Below, piece after piece: positions 44,066-51,890 of a stretch of DNA of 64,000 nucleotides. The stretch spans positions 124,001 to 188,000 of the forward strand of contig JBNKVT010000008.1 of the NCBI GenBank assembly GCA_050299335.1. Direction: 5' to 3'. A program made the position numbers and the translations under genes. Source of the DNA: JBNKVT01 sp050299335. Its GTDB lineage: Bacteria; Pseudomonadota; Alphaproteobacteria; Rhodobacterales; Rhodobacteraceae. The first letter of the stretch is position 1. Each line of letters begins with the position of its first letter. The notes beneath the pieces were generated by a model. It was not told the origin of the DNA. It saw only the letters and a program-made list of their open reading frames with translations, and searched no databases.

Positions 44066-45043
44066 TCAGGCGTCCACGTTCGCGAACTGTGTCCCGGCCT
44101 CGCCATCGGGCTTGGACCAGTCGCGCTTGACGCCCAGCTTCAGCAGGATCGCCGAGGCGACGAAGACCGAGGAATAGGTCCCCACCACCACGCCCCAGAT
44201 CATCGCGAAGGCGAAACCGTGGATCACCGAACCGCCGAGCACGAACAGCGAGATCAGCGCGATCAGGGTGGTGAAGGAGGTCTGGAAGGTCCGGCTGAGG
44301 GTCTCGTTGATCGAGAGGTTCAAGACGTCCTGCAACTCGCGCGACTTGTAGCGGCGCAGATTCTCGCGCACCCGGTCGAAGACCACCACGGTATCGTTCA
44401 GCGAATAGCCGACGATGGTCAGGATGGCGGCGATGATCGACAGGTTGAACTCGATGCCGGTCAGCGCGAAGACCCCGATTGTAAGGACCACGTCATGGAC
44501 AAGGGCGGCCACCGCCCCCAGCGCGAACTGCCATTCGAAGCGCAGCCAGATGTAGAACAGCACCGCCGCGATGGCCAGGACCACCGCCAGGATACCTGCC
44601 TGGATCAACTCGCCCGAGACCTTGCCGCCGACGCTGTCGGTCTGCAGGAAGGTGATGTCGGGGAAAGCCTCGGTCAGCGCGGCCCTGGCACCGGCGATAG
44701 CCTCTTTCTGGATCTCGTCCCCGTCGCCCTGCTGGGCAATGCGGATCGAGACCTGGTTCGGCGAAGCGTCGGTCAATTCGCCGGCCGCGTCGGAAATCTC
44801 GGTCACGGTGACGTCGCCGAGTTCAAGCGCGTTCAGCGTCGTGCGGTAGTCACCGATCTCGACATGGTCCGGGGTTGAGACGGTCATCATCGTGCCGCCC
44901 TTGAAGTCGATGCCGTAATTCAGCCCCTGGACGAAGAACAGGATCACCGAGGCGATGACGGCAAGGACCGACAGGCCGAACGTGATTTTCGACGTGCCGA
45001 AGAAGTCGAAATTCGTGTCATCCTTGAACGGTCTGAAACGCAT
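44066..45043 (-). CDS. secF: Protein translocase subunit SecF
   Basis: A 325-residue six-helix subunit that with SecD uses the proton gradient to assist late steps of Sec export. The first periplasmic region begins GIDFKGGTMMTVST, and the helix-4 region GYSLNDTVVVFDRVRENLR is diagnostic. Situated 14 bp after secD in the conserved yajC-secD-secF order. Confidence 0.97.
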   Translation of the reverse strand: MRFRPFKDDTNFDFFGTSKITFGLSVLAVIASVILFFVQGLNYGIDFKGGTMMTVSTPDHVEIGDYRTTLNALELGDVTVTEISDAAGELTDASPNQVSIRIAQQGDGDEIQKEAIAGARAALTEAFPDITFLQTDSVGGKVSGELIQAGILAVVLAIAAVLFYIWLRFEWQFALGAVAALVHDVVLTIGVFALTGIEFNLSIIAAILTIVGYSLNDTVVVFDRVRENLRRYKSRELQDVLNLSINETLSRTFQTSFTTLIALISLFVLGGSVIHGFAFAMIWGVVVGTYSSVFVASAILLKLGVKRDWSKPDGEAGTQFANVDA

Positions 45044-45057
45044 GGGTCAGCTCTCCT

Positions 45058-46722
45058 TCAGACCTCGACCGTCTTGGGACGGCGGGCATTGTACCAAAGC
45101 GACACGAACAGGCGGGTGACGAAGATCGCGGTGAAGACCGAGGTGAAGATCCCCAGCCCAAGCGTGGTTGCGAAGCCGCGCACCGGCCCCGAGCCGACGG
45201 CCCAGAGAATCGCGGCGGCGATGATGGTGGTGATATTGGCATCGATGATCGCCGAGAAGGCCTTCTCGTAGCCCAGCTCGATCGCCCGCGCCGGGCCCTT
45301 GGCGGTCCGCATCTCCTCGCGGATGCGTTCGAAGATCAATACATTGGCATCCACCGCCATCCCGACCGTCAGCACGATCCCGGCGATCCCCGGCAGGGTC
45401 AGCGTCGCCCCAAGCTGGCTAAGCAGACCGAACAGAAGGCCGATATTGAACAGAAGCGCGAGGTCGGCGAAGACTCCGAACAGCCCGTAGCTGACCACCA
45501 TGTAGATCAGGACAGCGGCGAAGGCGACGAGGCAGGCGATGCGCCCGGCATCGATAGAGTCCTGCCCCAGTTCCGGCCCGATGGTGCGTTCTTCGAGGAT
45601 CACAAGTTCGGCGGGCAAGGCACCGGCGCGCAGCAGGATGGCCAGGTGGGTGCTTTCCTCGACGGTGAAATTGCCGGTGATCTGGCCGGCACCGCCCGCG
45701 ATATGCTGGATGATCGTCGGGGCCGAAACGACCTTGTTGTCGAGAATGATCGCGAATTGCCGCCCGACATTCTCTGCCGTGTGCTGCCCGAAGGCGCGGC
45801 CTCCGGCGGGGTTGAAACGGAACGCGACCGCCGGGCGACCGTTCTGGTCGAAGGACGGTTTGGCGTCCACCAATTGCTCGCCGGTGACGATGGCCGCACT
45901 GTCGAGCACATAGTAAAGCTCCGGAGTCTCGGCATCGACGACGATCTCGCGTCCGACGCCGGGATTCTCGTTCGGGTTCGAGGTCGTGCCGACCACGTTC
46001 TTGAATTCCAGCTTCGCCGTCGTGCCAAGCAATTCCTTCAACTCCTCGGCCGAGCCGAGCCCCGGCACCTGCACCAGCACCCGGTCATTGCCCTGCCGCT
46101 GGATCGTCGGTTCGCGGGTCCCGGCCTCGTCAACGCGGCGGCGGATGATCTCCAGCGTCTGCAGCATGGTGCGTTCGTCGGTGGCGAGTTTCTCGGCCTC
46201 CGACATGGTGATGACGATCGTGTCGCCCTCGTTGCGCACATCGAAATCCCGGCTTCCGGCACCGGTAAGGGTCACCACCGGTTGGGTCAGCCCGTTCACG
46301 GTTTCCAGCGCGAGGGGCATGCCCGCGGGGTCCTCGATACGAATCCGCAACTCGCCTGCCGGGGCTTCGATTTGACGGAAAGTCCCGATCTGATCGCGCA
46401 TCTCGCGCAATTCGTCCCGCACCGGCGGCCACATCGCGGCGACGCGGCTGGCATGCACGTCCTCCAGCTTCACCTCGACCAGCAGATGCGCCCCGCCGCG
46501 CAGATCGAGGCCCAGATTGACCAGATGCGAGGGCAGCCAGTCGGGCCAGGCCTCCAGCGCCGCCTGCTCCCCGCCGGTCAGGACAGCGCCGGTTTCCAGC
46601 TTGGCGCGGGCGTCATTGGCCTGTTCGACCTTGGAGTAGAACGCGTTCGGCAGGGTGAAGAACACGCCGAGAAAGCAGACCAGAAGAATGGAAACGGTCT
46701 TGGAAAGCGAGGTTTGCAGCAT
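45058..46722 (-). CDS. secD: Protein translocase subunit SecD
   Basis: A 554-residue SecD. LDLRGGAHLLVEVKLEDV begins the P1 domain; the C-terminal half has six helices with GMAVDANVLIFERIREEM and the VTRLFVSLWY end. Works with SecF and YajC at the SecYEG channel. 10 bp separate it from yajC, so one operon is likely. Confidence 0.97.
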   Translation of the reverse strand: MLQTSLSKTVSILLVCFLGVFFTLPNAFYSKVEQANDARAKLETGAVLTGGEQAALEAWPDWLPSHLVNLGLDLRGGAHLLVEVKLEDVHASRVAAMWPPVRDELREMRDQIGTFRQIEAPAGELRIRIEDPAGMPLALETVNGLTQPVVTLTGAGSRDFDVRNEGDTIVITMSEAEKLATDERTMLQTLEIIRRRVDEAGTREPTIQRQGNDRVLVQVPGLGSAEELKELLGTTAKLEFKNVVGTTSNPNENPGVGREIVVDAETPELYYVLDSAAIVTGEQLVDAKPSFDQNGRPAVAFRFNPAGGRAFGQHTAENVGRQFAIILDNKVVSAPTIIQHIAGGAGQITGNFTVEESTHLAILLRAGALPAELVILEERTIGPELGQDSIDAGRIACLVAFAAVLIYMVVSYGLFGVFADLALLFNIGLLFGLLSQLGATLTLPGIAGIVLTVGMAVDANVLIFERIREEMRTAKGPARAIELGYEKAFSAIIDANITTIIAAAILWAVGSGPVRGFATTLGLGIFTSVFTAIFVTRLFVSLWYNARRPKTVEV

Positions 46723-46732
46723 GGAGGGCCTG

Positions 46733-47062
46733 TCAGTTCGCGGCGTCGGCTGGTTCGGTTTTGTTCATCACCTGCACGATGGTCGAACGCACCACCCGCA
46801 CCTTGACGCCTGTCGCGATCTCGACCTCGGCCTCGCCATCGTCCTTGACCTTGGTCACCTTGCCGATCAGCCCGCCCTGGGTGACCACCTGATCGCCGCG
46901 CCGCAGGGCGGCCACCATTTCGCGGTGTTCCTTCATCTTCTTCTGCTGCGGGCGGATCATCAGGAAATACATGATCGCGAAGATCAGGATCAGCGGGATC
47001 AGCGAAAAGCCTCCGGCTGCGGCGCTCCCGCCCGCCTGGGCGAAGGCTGGTGATACAAACAT
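46733..47062 (-). CDS. yajC: Preprotein translocase subunit YajC
   Basis: A 109-residue single-pass accessory subunit of SecDF. The membrane helix is about residues 19-38 (FSLIPLILIFAIMYFLMIRP), followed by the family motif RPQQKKMKEHREMVAALRRGDQVVTQGGLIGKV. The ATG 47062 gives the usual short N terminus MFVSPAFAQ. First gene of the yajC-secD-secF run; its promoter should lie in the following spacer. Confidence 0.95.
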   Translation of the reverse strand: MFVSPAFAQAGGSAAAGGFSLIPLILIFAIMYFLMIRPQQKKMKEHREMVAALRRGDQVVTQGGLIGKVTKVKDDGEAEVEIATGVKVRVVRSTIVQVMNKTEPADAAN

Positions 47063-47449
47063 GTCTCGTCCTTCTCTGTCCGGCCGGCCCCCGTCGCCGG
47101 GGCCCCGGAATTCCGGCGCGGACCCTAGACCCCGCTCAGGGAATTGGCAAGCGCACCGCCCACAGCGTTTTCGAGCGCGTTCGAAGCAGGTAGGTGCGGG
47201 CGGCAAAAGTTAAAGGGATGGCAAGAAAATTCCCTGATTCTATCCACATCTGTGGATAAGCGGCCGATAGCGGCGTGAATATGCCTAATAATGGAGCGGC
47301 GATGACATTAATCTATTCCAGATTGCAGAATATGCTTTCGCTGTTCGCCGTCTGGTTTTAGACGCATTTATGGATTACTAATTTTATTAGCCGCCCGGAA
47401 CGAGGCGGCGGCGGTAGAAATGTGGCGGCGGACTGGCGCCGTTCAGTAG
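47063..47449. promoter_or_regulatory. AT-rich promoter region upstream of yajC
   Basis: Nearly 390 bp between yajC and the divergent small gene. From about 47230 to 47390 it becomes clearly AT-rich and contains the paired DnaA-box palindrome (47240-47259). No gene is convincing here. Confidence 0.45.
47240..47259. promoter_or_regulatory. Inverted pair of DnaA-box sequences
   Basis: CTATCCACA (47240-47248), a 2-nt spacer, then TGTGGATAA (47251-47259). The second, read on the minus strand, is the perfect DnaA box TTATCCACA; the first differs at one base. Two facing boxes separated by 2 nt form a near-perfect palindrome in an AT-rich spacer. Confidence 0.55.
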
Positions 47450-47680
47450 ATGGTCAAGCTAGGCGAGTTTCGGGGGACGGGCGTGTATATTCCTAAAGAT
47501 ACGGCAGAAATGCGCTGCATTCTGGAAGCGCTGAGAACCTATTCCGCGCTTCAGGGCATGGCGACGCTGAGCGAGATGCTCGGCGACGCGGAGATCGCGC
47601 TGGCGATGGAGGAACTCGAGGCTGACAGGTCCGAGACCGTCCCTGCTTCCGGTCCGCAGGAAAATCCCGGTCAGCGCTGA
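47450..47680 (+). CDS. Small hypothetical protein
   Basis: A 76-residue frame with a helical central part (AEMRCILEALRTYSALQGMATLSEMLGDA) and an acidic C terminus. No known domain. There is little ribosome-site support before the ATG at 47450. Composition is normal for the region. It converges on the EamA transporter gene 36 bp away. Confidence 0.45.
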   Translation: MVKLGEFRGTGVYIPKDTAEMRCILEALRTYSALQGMATLSEMLGDAEIALAMEELEADRSETVPASGPQENPGQR

Positions 47681-47716
47681 CGTGATTCGCGCTTTTCACA
47701 ACCCGCCGGACCGGCT

Positions 47717-48610
47717 TCAGGCCGCTTTCCGGTCGGCACGGGCCGTGACATGTTCGCGCCACAGGATATAGAGGCCCGCCCCGACCGTCACCGCGATCCC
47801 CGCACCGGCCAGCGTGTTCGGAAGGTCGGAGAAGATTGCCCATCCGATGGCGGTAGCGAAGGGAATCTCCAGATACTGCATCGGTGCCAGCGTCGCGGAG
47901 GGGGCGAAGCGCAGCGACGCTGTCATCAGGAGATGCGCGCCGGTACCGAGCAGCCCCGCCGCGATCAGCAGCACCCACTGGCCCGCCTCCGGCGCAACGA
48001 GCTGCACCTGCGCATGGTCGAGCGGCAGGAGCCAGATCACGGTCAGAAGCAGCGTCGCCATGACGCCGCTGACGCCTTGGAGGGCAAAGGGATCGGCCTC
48101 CTTGGCAATGCGGCGGGTGACCAGCATGAAAACCGCGAAGAGCACGGCGACGACGACGGGCAGCAGCGCCGGAGGGCCCACCTCGGCAAAGCTCGGCTGG
48201 ATGACCATGAGCGTGCCGATGAACCCGACGGCACAGGCGGCGATGCGGCGCGGGCCGACCTCCTCGCCGAGAAAGGTGGAGCCGAGGATCAGGAGGATGA
48301 AGGGCATCACATAGGCGATGGCGATGGCGTCGGCCAGCGGCAGGTATCTCAGGGCGGTGACGAAGATCGCAAAGGCGGTGACATGGAGAAGCGTGCGCAG
48401 CGCGGTCAGCCTCAGGATGCGCGGGGTCATTCCCAGAGGACGCCCGCTCAGCAGCAGCACCGGCGCGATCAGCGCCTGCACCCCATAGCGGATCATCAGG
48501 ATCATCAGCACCGGCACGCTGCCAAGAAGCTTGACCAGCGCGTCGCCGAGGGGCGCGAGCAGGCAGAAGCCCAGCATCAGGAGGATGCCAAGAACCGGAC
48601 GGTCGCCCAT
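47717..48610 (-). CDS. EamA-family (DMT) membrane transporter
   Basis: A 297-residue transporter with ten predicted helices arranged as two EamA repeats (e.g. ALRYLPLADAIAIAYVMPFILLIL in the first and ASLRFAPSATLAPMQYLEIPFATAIGW in the second). Members export amino acids or other metabolites; the substrate is unknown. Its start shares one base with the tag stop (TGATG), so it is co-translated with tag. Confidence 0.92.
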   Translation of the reverse strand: MGDRPVLGILLMLGFCLLAPLGDALVKLLGSVPVLMILMIRYGVQALIAPVLLLSGRPLGMTPRILRLTALRTLLHVTAFAIFVTALRYLPLADAIAIAYVMPFILLILGSTFLGEEVGPRRIAACAVGFIGTLMVIQPSFAEVGPPALLPVVVAVLFAVFMLVTRRIAKEADPFALQGVSGVMATLLLTVIWLLPLDHAQVQLVAPEAGQWVLLIAAGLLGTGAHLLMTASLRFAPSATLAPMQYLEIPFATAIGWAIFSDLPNTLAGAGIAVTVGAGLYILWREHVTARADRKAA

Positions 48611-49173
48611 CAGCCGGCAAGCTCGGCGTGGCGGGGGCAGGTGACGAGATGGTCGTTGACCATGCCGGTGGCCTGCATGAAGGCATAGACGATGGTCGGC
48701 CCGCAGAAATTGAACCCGGCCTTCCTGAGGTCCTTCGAGATGCGGGTGGACAGATCGGTGAATCCCGGCACTTCGGACATGGTCTTGTAAGTGTTCACGA
48801 TCGGTCTGCCGTCGACATAGGCCCACATCCAGTCGGAAAAGCCCTGCCGCGCCTCGATCTGCTGCCAGGCGGCGGCGGAGCGGATCGCTGCTTCGATCTT
48901 GCCGCGATGGCGGATGATCCCGGCATCGTCGAGCAGGCGCACGACATCCGCCTCGGTGAACGCCGCCACCCTGGCCGGATCGAACCCGGCAAAGGCGGCG
49001 CGGAAATTCTCGCGTTTTCTCAGGATCGTGATCCAGCTCAGTCCGGCCTGGAACCCGTCGAGGATCAATTTTTCCCACAGCGCCCGTCCATCATATTCGG
49101 GCACCCCCCATTCGGTGTCGTGGTAGTTGACGTAAAGTTGATCCTTTCCACACCACGGACAGCGGTTCTCCAT
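48610..49173 (-). CDS. tag: DNA-3-methyladenine glycosylase I
   Basis: A 187-residue Tag enzyme that removes 3-methyladenine from alkylated DNA. Zinc ligands Cys5 and His18 (RCPWCG and YHDTEWG) and a C-terminal His/Cys set (VNDHLVTCPRH) are present, with the catalytic region EYDGRALWEKLILDGFQAGLSW and the stretch DAGIIRHRGKIEAAIRSA. The ATG 49173 has GAGGT upstream. A perfect LexA box lies 28 bp before the start, indicating SOS control. Confidence 0.95.
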   Translation of the reverse strand: MENRCPWCGKDQLYVNYHDTEWGVPEYDGRALWEKLILDGFQAGLSWITILRKRENFRAAFAGFDPARVAAFTEADVVRLLDDAGIIRHRGKIEAAIRSAAAWQQIEARQGFSDWMWAYVDGRPIVNTYKTMSEVPGFTDLSTRISKDLRKAGFNFCGPTIVYAFMQATGMVNDHLVTCPRHAELAG

Positions 49174-49200
49174 CGGCCCTACCTCAACATGTTGCGATTG

Positions 49201-49215
49201 GAACATTTTTAGAAC
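49201..49215. promoter_or_regulatory. LexA (SOS) box upstream of tag
   Basis: GAAC-N7-GAAC at 49201-49215, i.e. GTTC-N7-GTTC on the minus strand, matches the alphaproteobacterial LexA consensus exactly and sits 28 bp upstream of the tag start. A DNA-repair gene immediately downstream strengthens the call. It also lies 63 bp upstream of the divergent EAL gene. Confidence 0.8.
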
Positions 49216-49277
49216 ATTTTGGCACAATACACGAACACTTAACGGGTGCCAGTCTAATATCGGCGTGTCAGAGTGAA

Positions 49278-50135
49278 ATGGAACGTGACATGGAAATCCG
49301 TGGCACCGAGACCCCGGTCCAGTTGGCTACCGGAGATACGGCTATCGAGGACGTGCAAGACTTCACAAAAAGCCGCACCGACGCCATGCGTGCCGAGGTG
49401 GCGGACGCGGTGCGCGAAGGTCGGCTGACCATCGCCTTTCAGCCTGTCACCGGTGCGGGCGCGACCCCGGGCATCGCCTTTCACGAGGCGCTGTTGCGCA
49501 TGGTCGATCACACCGGTGCGCTGGTCCCCGCGGCACGGTTCCTGCCCTTGTTTCACGAACCCGAATTTGGCCAGATCCTCGATAATACCGCGCTGAAGCG
49601 CTCCCTGCAGGCGCTGAAGGCCGATCTCAGCCTGCGGGTCTCGGTCAATGTCAGCGCCCTGTCCTTCGGCTGCGAGGAATGGCTGTCGCTGCTCGACGAG
49701 GCCGGGCGCTCCCTGCCCGATATCGCCCGGCGGATGGTCGTCGAATTTCCCGAAGCGGATGCGCTCCGCGATCTCGACCGCACGAAGGCCTTCATGGATC
49801 AGCTGGCCCGGCGCGGAGTGGCCCTGGCACTCGACCGGTTCGCGGCGAACGAGATCTGGATGTCGCGGCTGCATAATTTCCGCTTCGATCTGGTGAAATT
49901 CGACGGCCGCCTGTTTTGCGACGGTGATGCCGGCCAGGAAAACGCGGTGCGCGCCCGGTCGATGATCAAGGCGGCGCGGGAATTCAAGATGGCGACGGTG
50001 GCGGAATTCGTGGAAACCTCCGATATGGCGGCAGAGGCCAGGCGGCTGGGGATCGACTGTCTGCAGGGGTTCCTGATCGGAGCCCCGGAATTGCAGTGGA
50101 AACGGGCACCCGGAATGCTTGAACCGGTGCCGTGA
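49278..50135 (+). CDS. EAL-domain protein with altered active site
   Basis: A 285-residue EAL (c-di-GMP phosphodiesterase family) protein without GGDEF, PAS or membrane segments. Present: EAL at 70-72 (HEALLRM), Asn124, Glu156, Asp186, Lys207, Glu243 and Gln263 (LQGFLIGAP). Altered: the metal-binding DDFG loop reads DRFA (Arg187 replaces the second Asp), and the following residues are unlike the GTGxSS consensus. Activity is therefore doubtful; it may bind c-di-GMP or a partner instead. Divergent from tag. Confidence 0.88.
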   Translation: MERDMEIRGTETPVQLATGDTAIEDVQDFTKSRTDAMRAEVADAVREGRLTIAFQPVTGAGATPGIAFHEALLRMVDHTGALVPAARFLPLFHEPEFGQILDNTALKRSLQALKADLSLRVSVNVSALSFGCEEWLSLLDEAGRSLPDIARRMVVEFPEADALRDLDRTKAFMDQLARRGVALALDRFAANEIWMSRLHNFRFDLVKFDGRLFCDGDAGQENAVRARSMIKAAREFKMATVAEFVETSDMAAEARRLGIDCLQGFLIGAPELQWKRAPGMLEPVP

Positions 50136-50140
50136 GCCCT

Positions 50141-50164
50141 GGCGGGGTCGTGTCACACCCCGCC
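50141..50164. terminator. Stem-loop at the EAL gene end
   Basis: GGCGGGGT (50141-50148) and ACCCCGCC (50157-50164) form a perfect 8-bp stem with 8-nt loop, 5 bp after the EAL stop. No T-tract, so it is a possible terminator only. The rest of the 234-bp gap to hspQ shows nothing else. Confidence 0.4.
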
Positions 50165-50369
50165 CCATTCCGGCGCCATGGCGATTCGTCCCAGGCCGAG
50201 ATCATGGATAAGCGGGCGGGTATCCGAATGTCACGCCGCTATCGGCATGGTCGGCAAGACGGCCGTCTTCGGCTATTTGCGACCTTGTCGCGTCACGGGC
50301 ACTGGCCGCGCCGCCCGGGATGGCGCTTGCGCGGCATGATGCGTTCGGACGGTCCGTCCCCGATCCGCT

Positions 50370-50696
50370 TCAGTGCAGTTGACCACCCAGCGCGTATTGC
50401 CCGTCTTCGAGATGGCCGAACATTTCCGAGACCTCGGGATGATCGACCGGGTCGCCTGTTTCGTCGCGCACCAGGTTCTGCTCCGAGACATAGGCCACGT
50501 AATAGGAGGTCTCGTTCTCGGCCAGAAGATGGTAGAAGGGCTGGTCCTTGCGCGGCCGGTTGGCCTCGGGGATGGAATTGTACCATTCCTCGGTATTGGC
50601 GAATTCCGGATCGACGTCGAAGATCACCCCGCGAAACGGGTGAACCCGGTGGCGGACCACCTGACCCAACTGGAATTTCGCCTGCGTCTTCAGCAT
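50370..50696 (-). CDS. hspQ: Heat-shock protein HspQ
   Basis: A 108-residue HspQ/YccV-type protein (hemimethylated-DNA-binding fold), known to influence Lon proteolysis and DnaA stability in enterobacteria. Recognisable: FQLGQVVRHRVHPFRGVIFDVDPEFANTEEWY, then PFYHLLAENETSYYVAYVSEQNL. In alphaproteobacteria this family is widespread. Downstream of the AraC gene on the same strand, but with 145 bp between and probably independent. Confidence 0.92.
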   Translation of the reverse strand: MLKTQAKFQLGQVVRHRVHPFRGVIFDVDPEFANTEEWYNSIPEANRPRKDQPFYHLLAENETSYYVAYVSEQNLVRDETGDPVDHPEVSEMFGHLEDGQYALGGQLH

Positions 50697-50841
50697 TTCC
50701 GGCCTTTGCCTTCCTTCCGATTGCGGGCAATTTTAGAGAGGCCGCCTTGCCTTGTCCACCGATAGCAGGCCGAACCCGCCGATGGCGGAGAGGGAATGAC
50801 GGACAAGTGACGCATAATTCGTTGAATTCATTTCTTTAACC

Positions 50842-51741
50842 CTAAGGCCAGTCATAGGCCGTGTTCGCCGCCTCGTGCCCCGGCTCGCTGCGGTCACGGC
50901 GCAGCGCCCGGAAGCGCCCGGGCGGCACGCCTTCGAGGGTCTTGAAGAACCGGTTGAACTGCGGGGCGGAGGCAAACCCCAGGAGCCCGCCGATCTGGTC
51001 CACCGAAAGGGCCGAGCTTTCCAGCAGCCGCCGCGCCTCCAGCATCAGCCGCGCGCGGATCAGCGCCCCCGGACCACGCCCGAATTCGCGGGTGCAGACA
51101 TCGCCCAGCCGGTCCCGCGACATGTCGAGGGCCGTCGCATAGCGCGCCACCGTCCAGCGGTCGCGGAAATTGGCTTCGACGAGGGTGACGAAGCGGCGCG
51201 CCAGTGGCTGCGACAGGGCCGACATATCGCTGAAAGAGGCCGCCGCCTGCGCCCGGAAGAGATGAACCAGCAGCAACCCAAGCTGCGCATTGATTACCGA
51301 AGCCGACATCTGCCCCGGCTGCCGTGTCTCGGCGAGAATGGCCCGGAAACAGGCCGAGACCGCCTCGGCAAGCTCGCGGTCACCGGTCAGCGGCAGGAAG
51401 GCCAGCCGTTCCGCCAGAAAGGTCAGCTCCGCCGCCTCGGGAATGTGCCTCAGCGCCTGGCTGAGCGCCTGGGGCCCGAGCAGGAGATGGGTACTGTGCG
51501 ACCCGGCCGCCAGGCGCAGCCGCATCTCGCGGGTCCAGGGAACCCAGGCGACCATCGGGCCGTCCAGCCGGTGTTCGGCCACGTCGCTTTGGAAACGCGC
51601 CTCCCCCCGCTCCAGAAACAGCACGCGGACATTGCGCGCGCCCCACAGCCCGGCTCCTCCGATTGTCCGAGGTTGCAGGGCGCTGGAAAAGCTTTCGGCG
51701 CGGACCGGTGGCTCGCTGGTATCGGTAACATGGGAGATCAT
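50842..51741 (-). CDS. AraC-family transcriptional regulator
   Basis: A 299-residue activator-type regulator. The N-terminal half is a cupin-like ligand domain with VRVLFLERGEARFQSDVAE; the C-terminal AraC module has WTVARYATALDMSRDRLGDV (first HTH) and SVDQIGGLLGFASAPQFNRFFKTLEGVPPGRFRAL (second HTH). It is divergent from the aldehyde dehydrogenase/ABC operon, and a 21-bp-spaced direct repeat overlaps its leader, the expected binding site. The ATG 51741 has GGGGA about 8 nt upstream. Confidence 0.92.
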   Translation of the reverse strand: MISHVTDTSEPPVRAESFSSALQPRTIGGAGLWGARNVRVLFLERGEARFQSDVAEHRLDGPMVAWVPWTREMRLRLAAGSHSTHLLLGPQALSQALRHIPEAAELTFLAERLAFLPLTGDRELAEAVSACFRAILAETRQPGQMSASVINAQLGLLLVHLFRAQAAASFSDMSALSQPLARRFVTLVEANFRDRWTVARYATALDMSRDRLGDVCTREFGRGPGALIRARLMLEARRLLESSALSVDQIGGLLGFASAPQFNRFFKTLEGVPPGRFRALRRDRSEPGHEAANTAYDWP

Positions 51742-51747
51742 GCGCGG

Positions 51748-51781
51748 ATTCCCCGCAAAATGATAATAATTCCCCGCAAAA
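51748..51781. promoter_or_regulatory. 21-bp-spaced direct repeat, predicted AraC operator
   Basis: ATTCCCCGCAAAA occurs exactly twice, at 51748-51760 and 51769-51781, start-to-start distance 21 bp (two helical turns). AraC-type regulators bind such phased direct repeats with their two helix-turn-helix motifs. It sits between the divergent regulator and operon; the near copy includes the regulator's ribosome site, allowing autorepression. Confidence 0.65.
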
Positions 51782-51890
51782 CAGCATTTACTTCGCCGCC
51801 AGTCAAGCAATCCTACATGCCGGTCTTGGGAGACGGCGGGCGGCAGAGGTCGTGCCGACCGTCTGGAGACGCCCCTGGGAGGAACCTTCG

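Noticed and set aside
47063..47449. Chromosomal origin of replication upstream of yajC
   Set aside because: Only one pair of DnaA boxes is visible and no dnaA, hemE, parAB or other origin-linked gene is near, so an origin is not supported.
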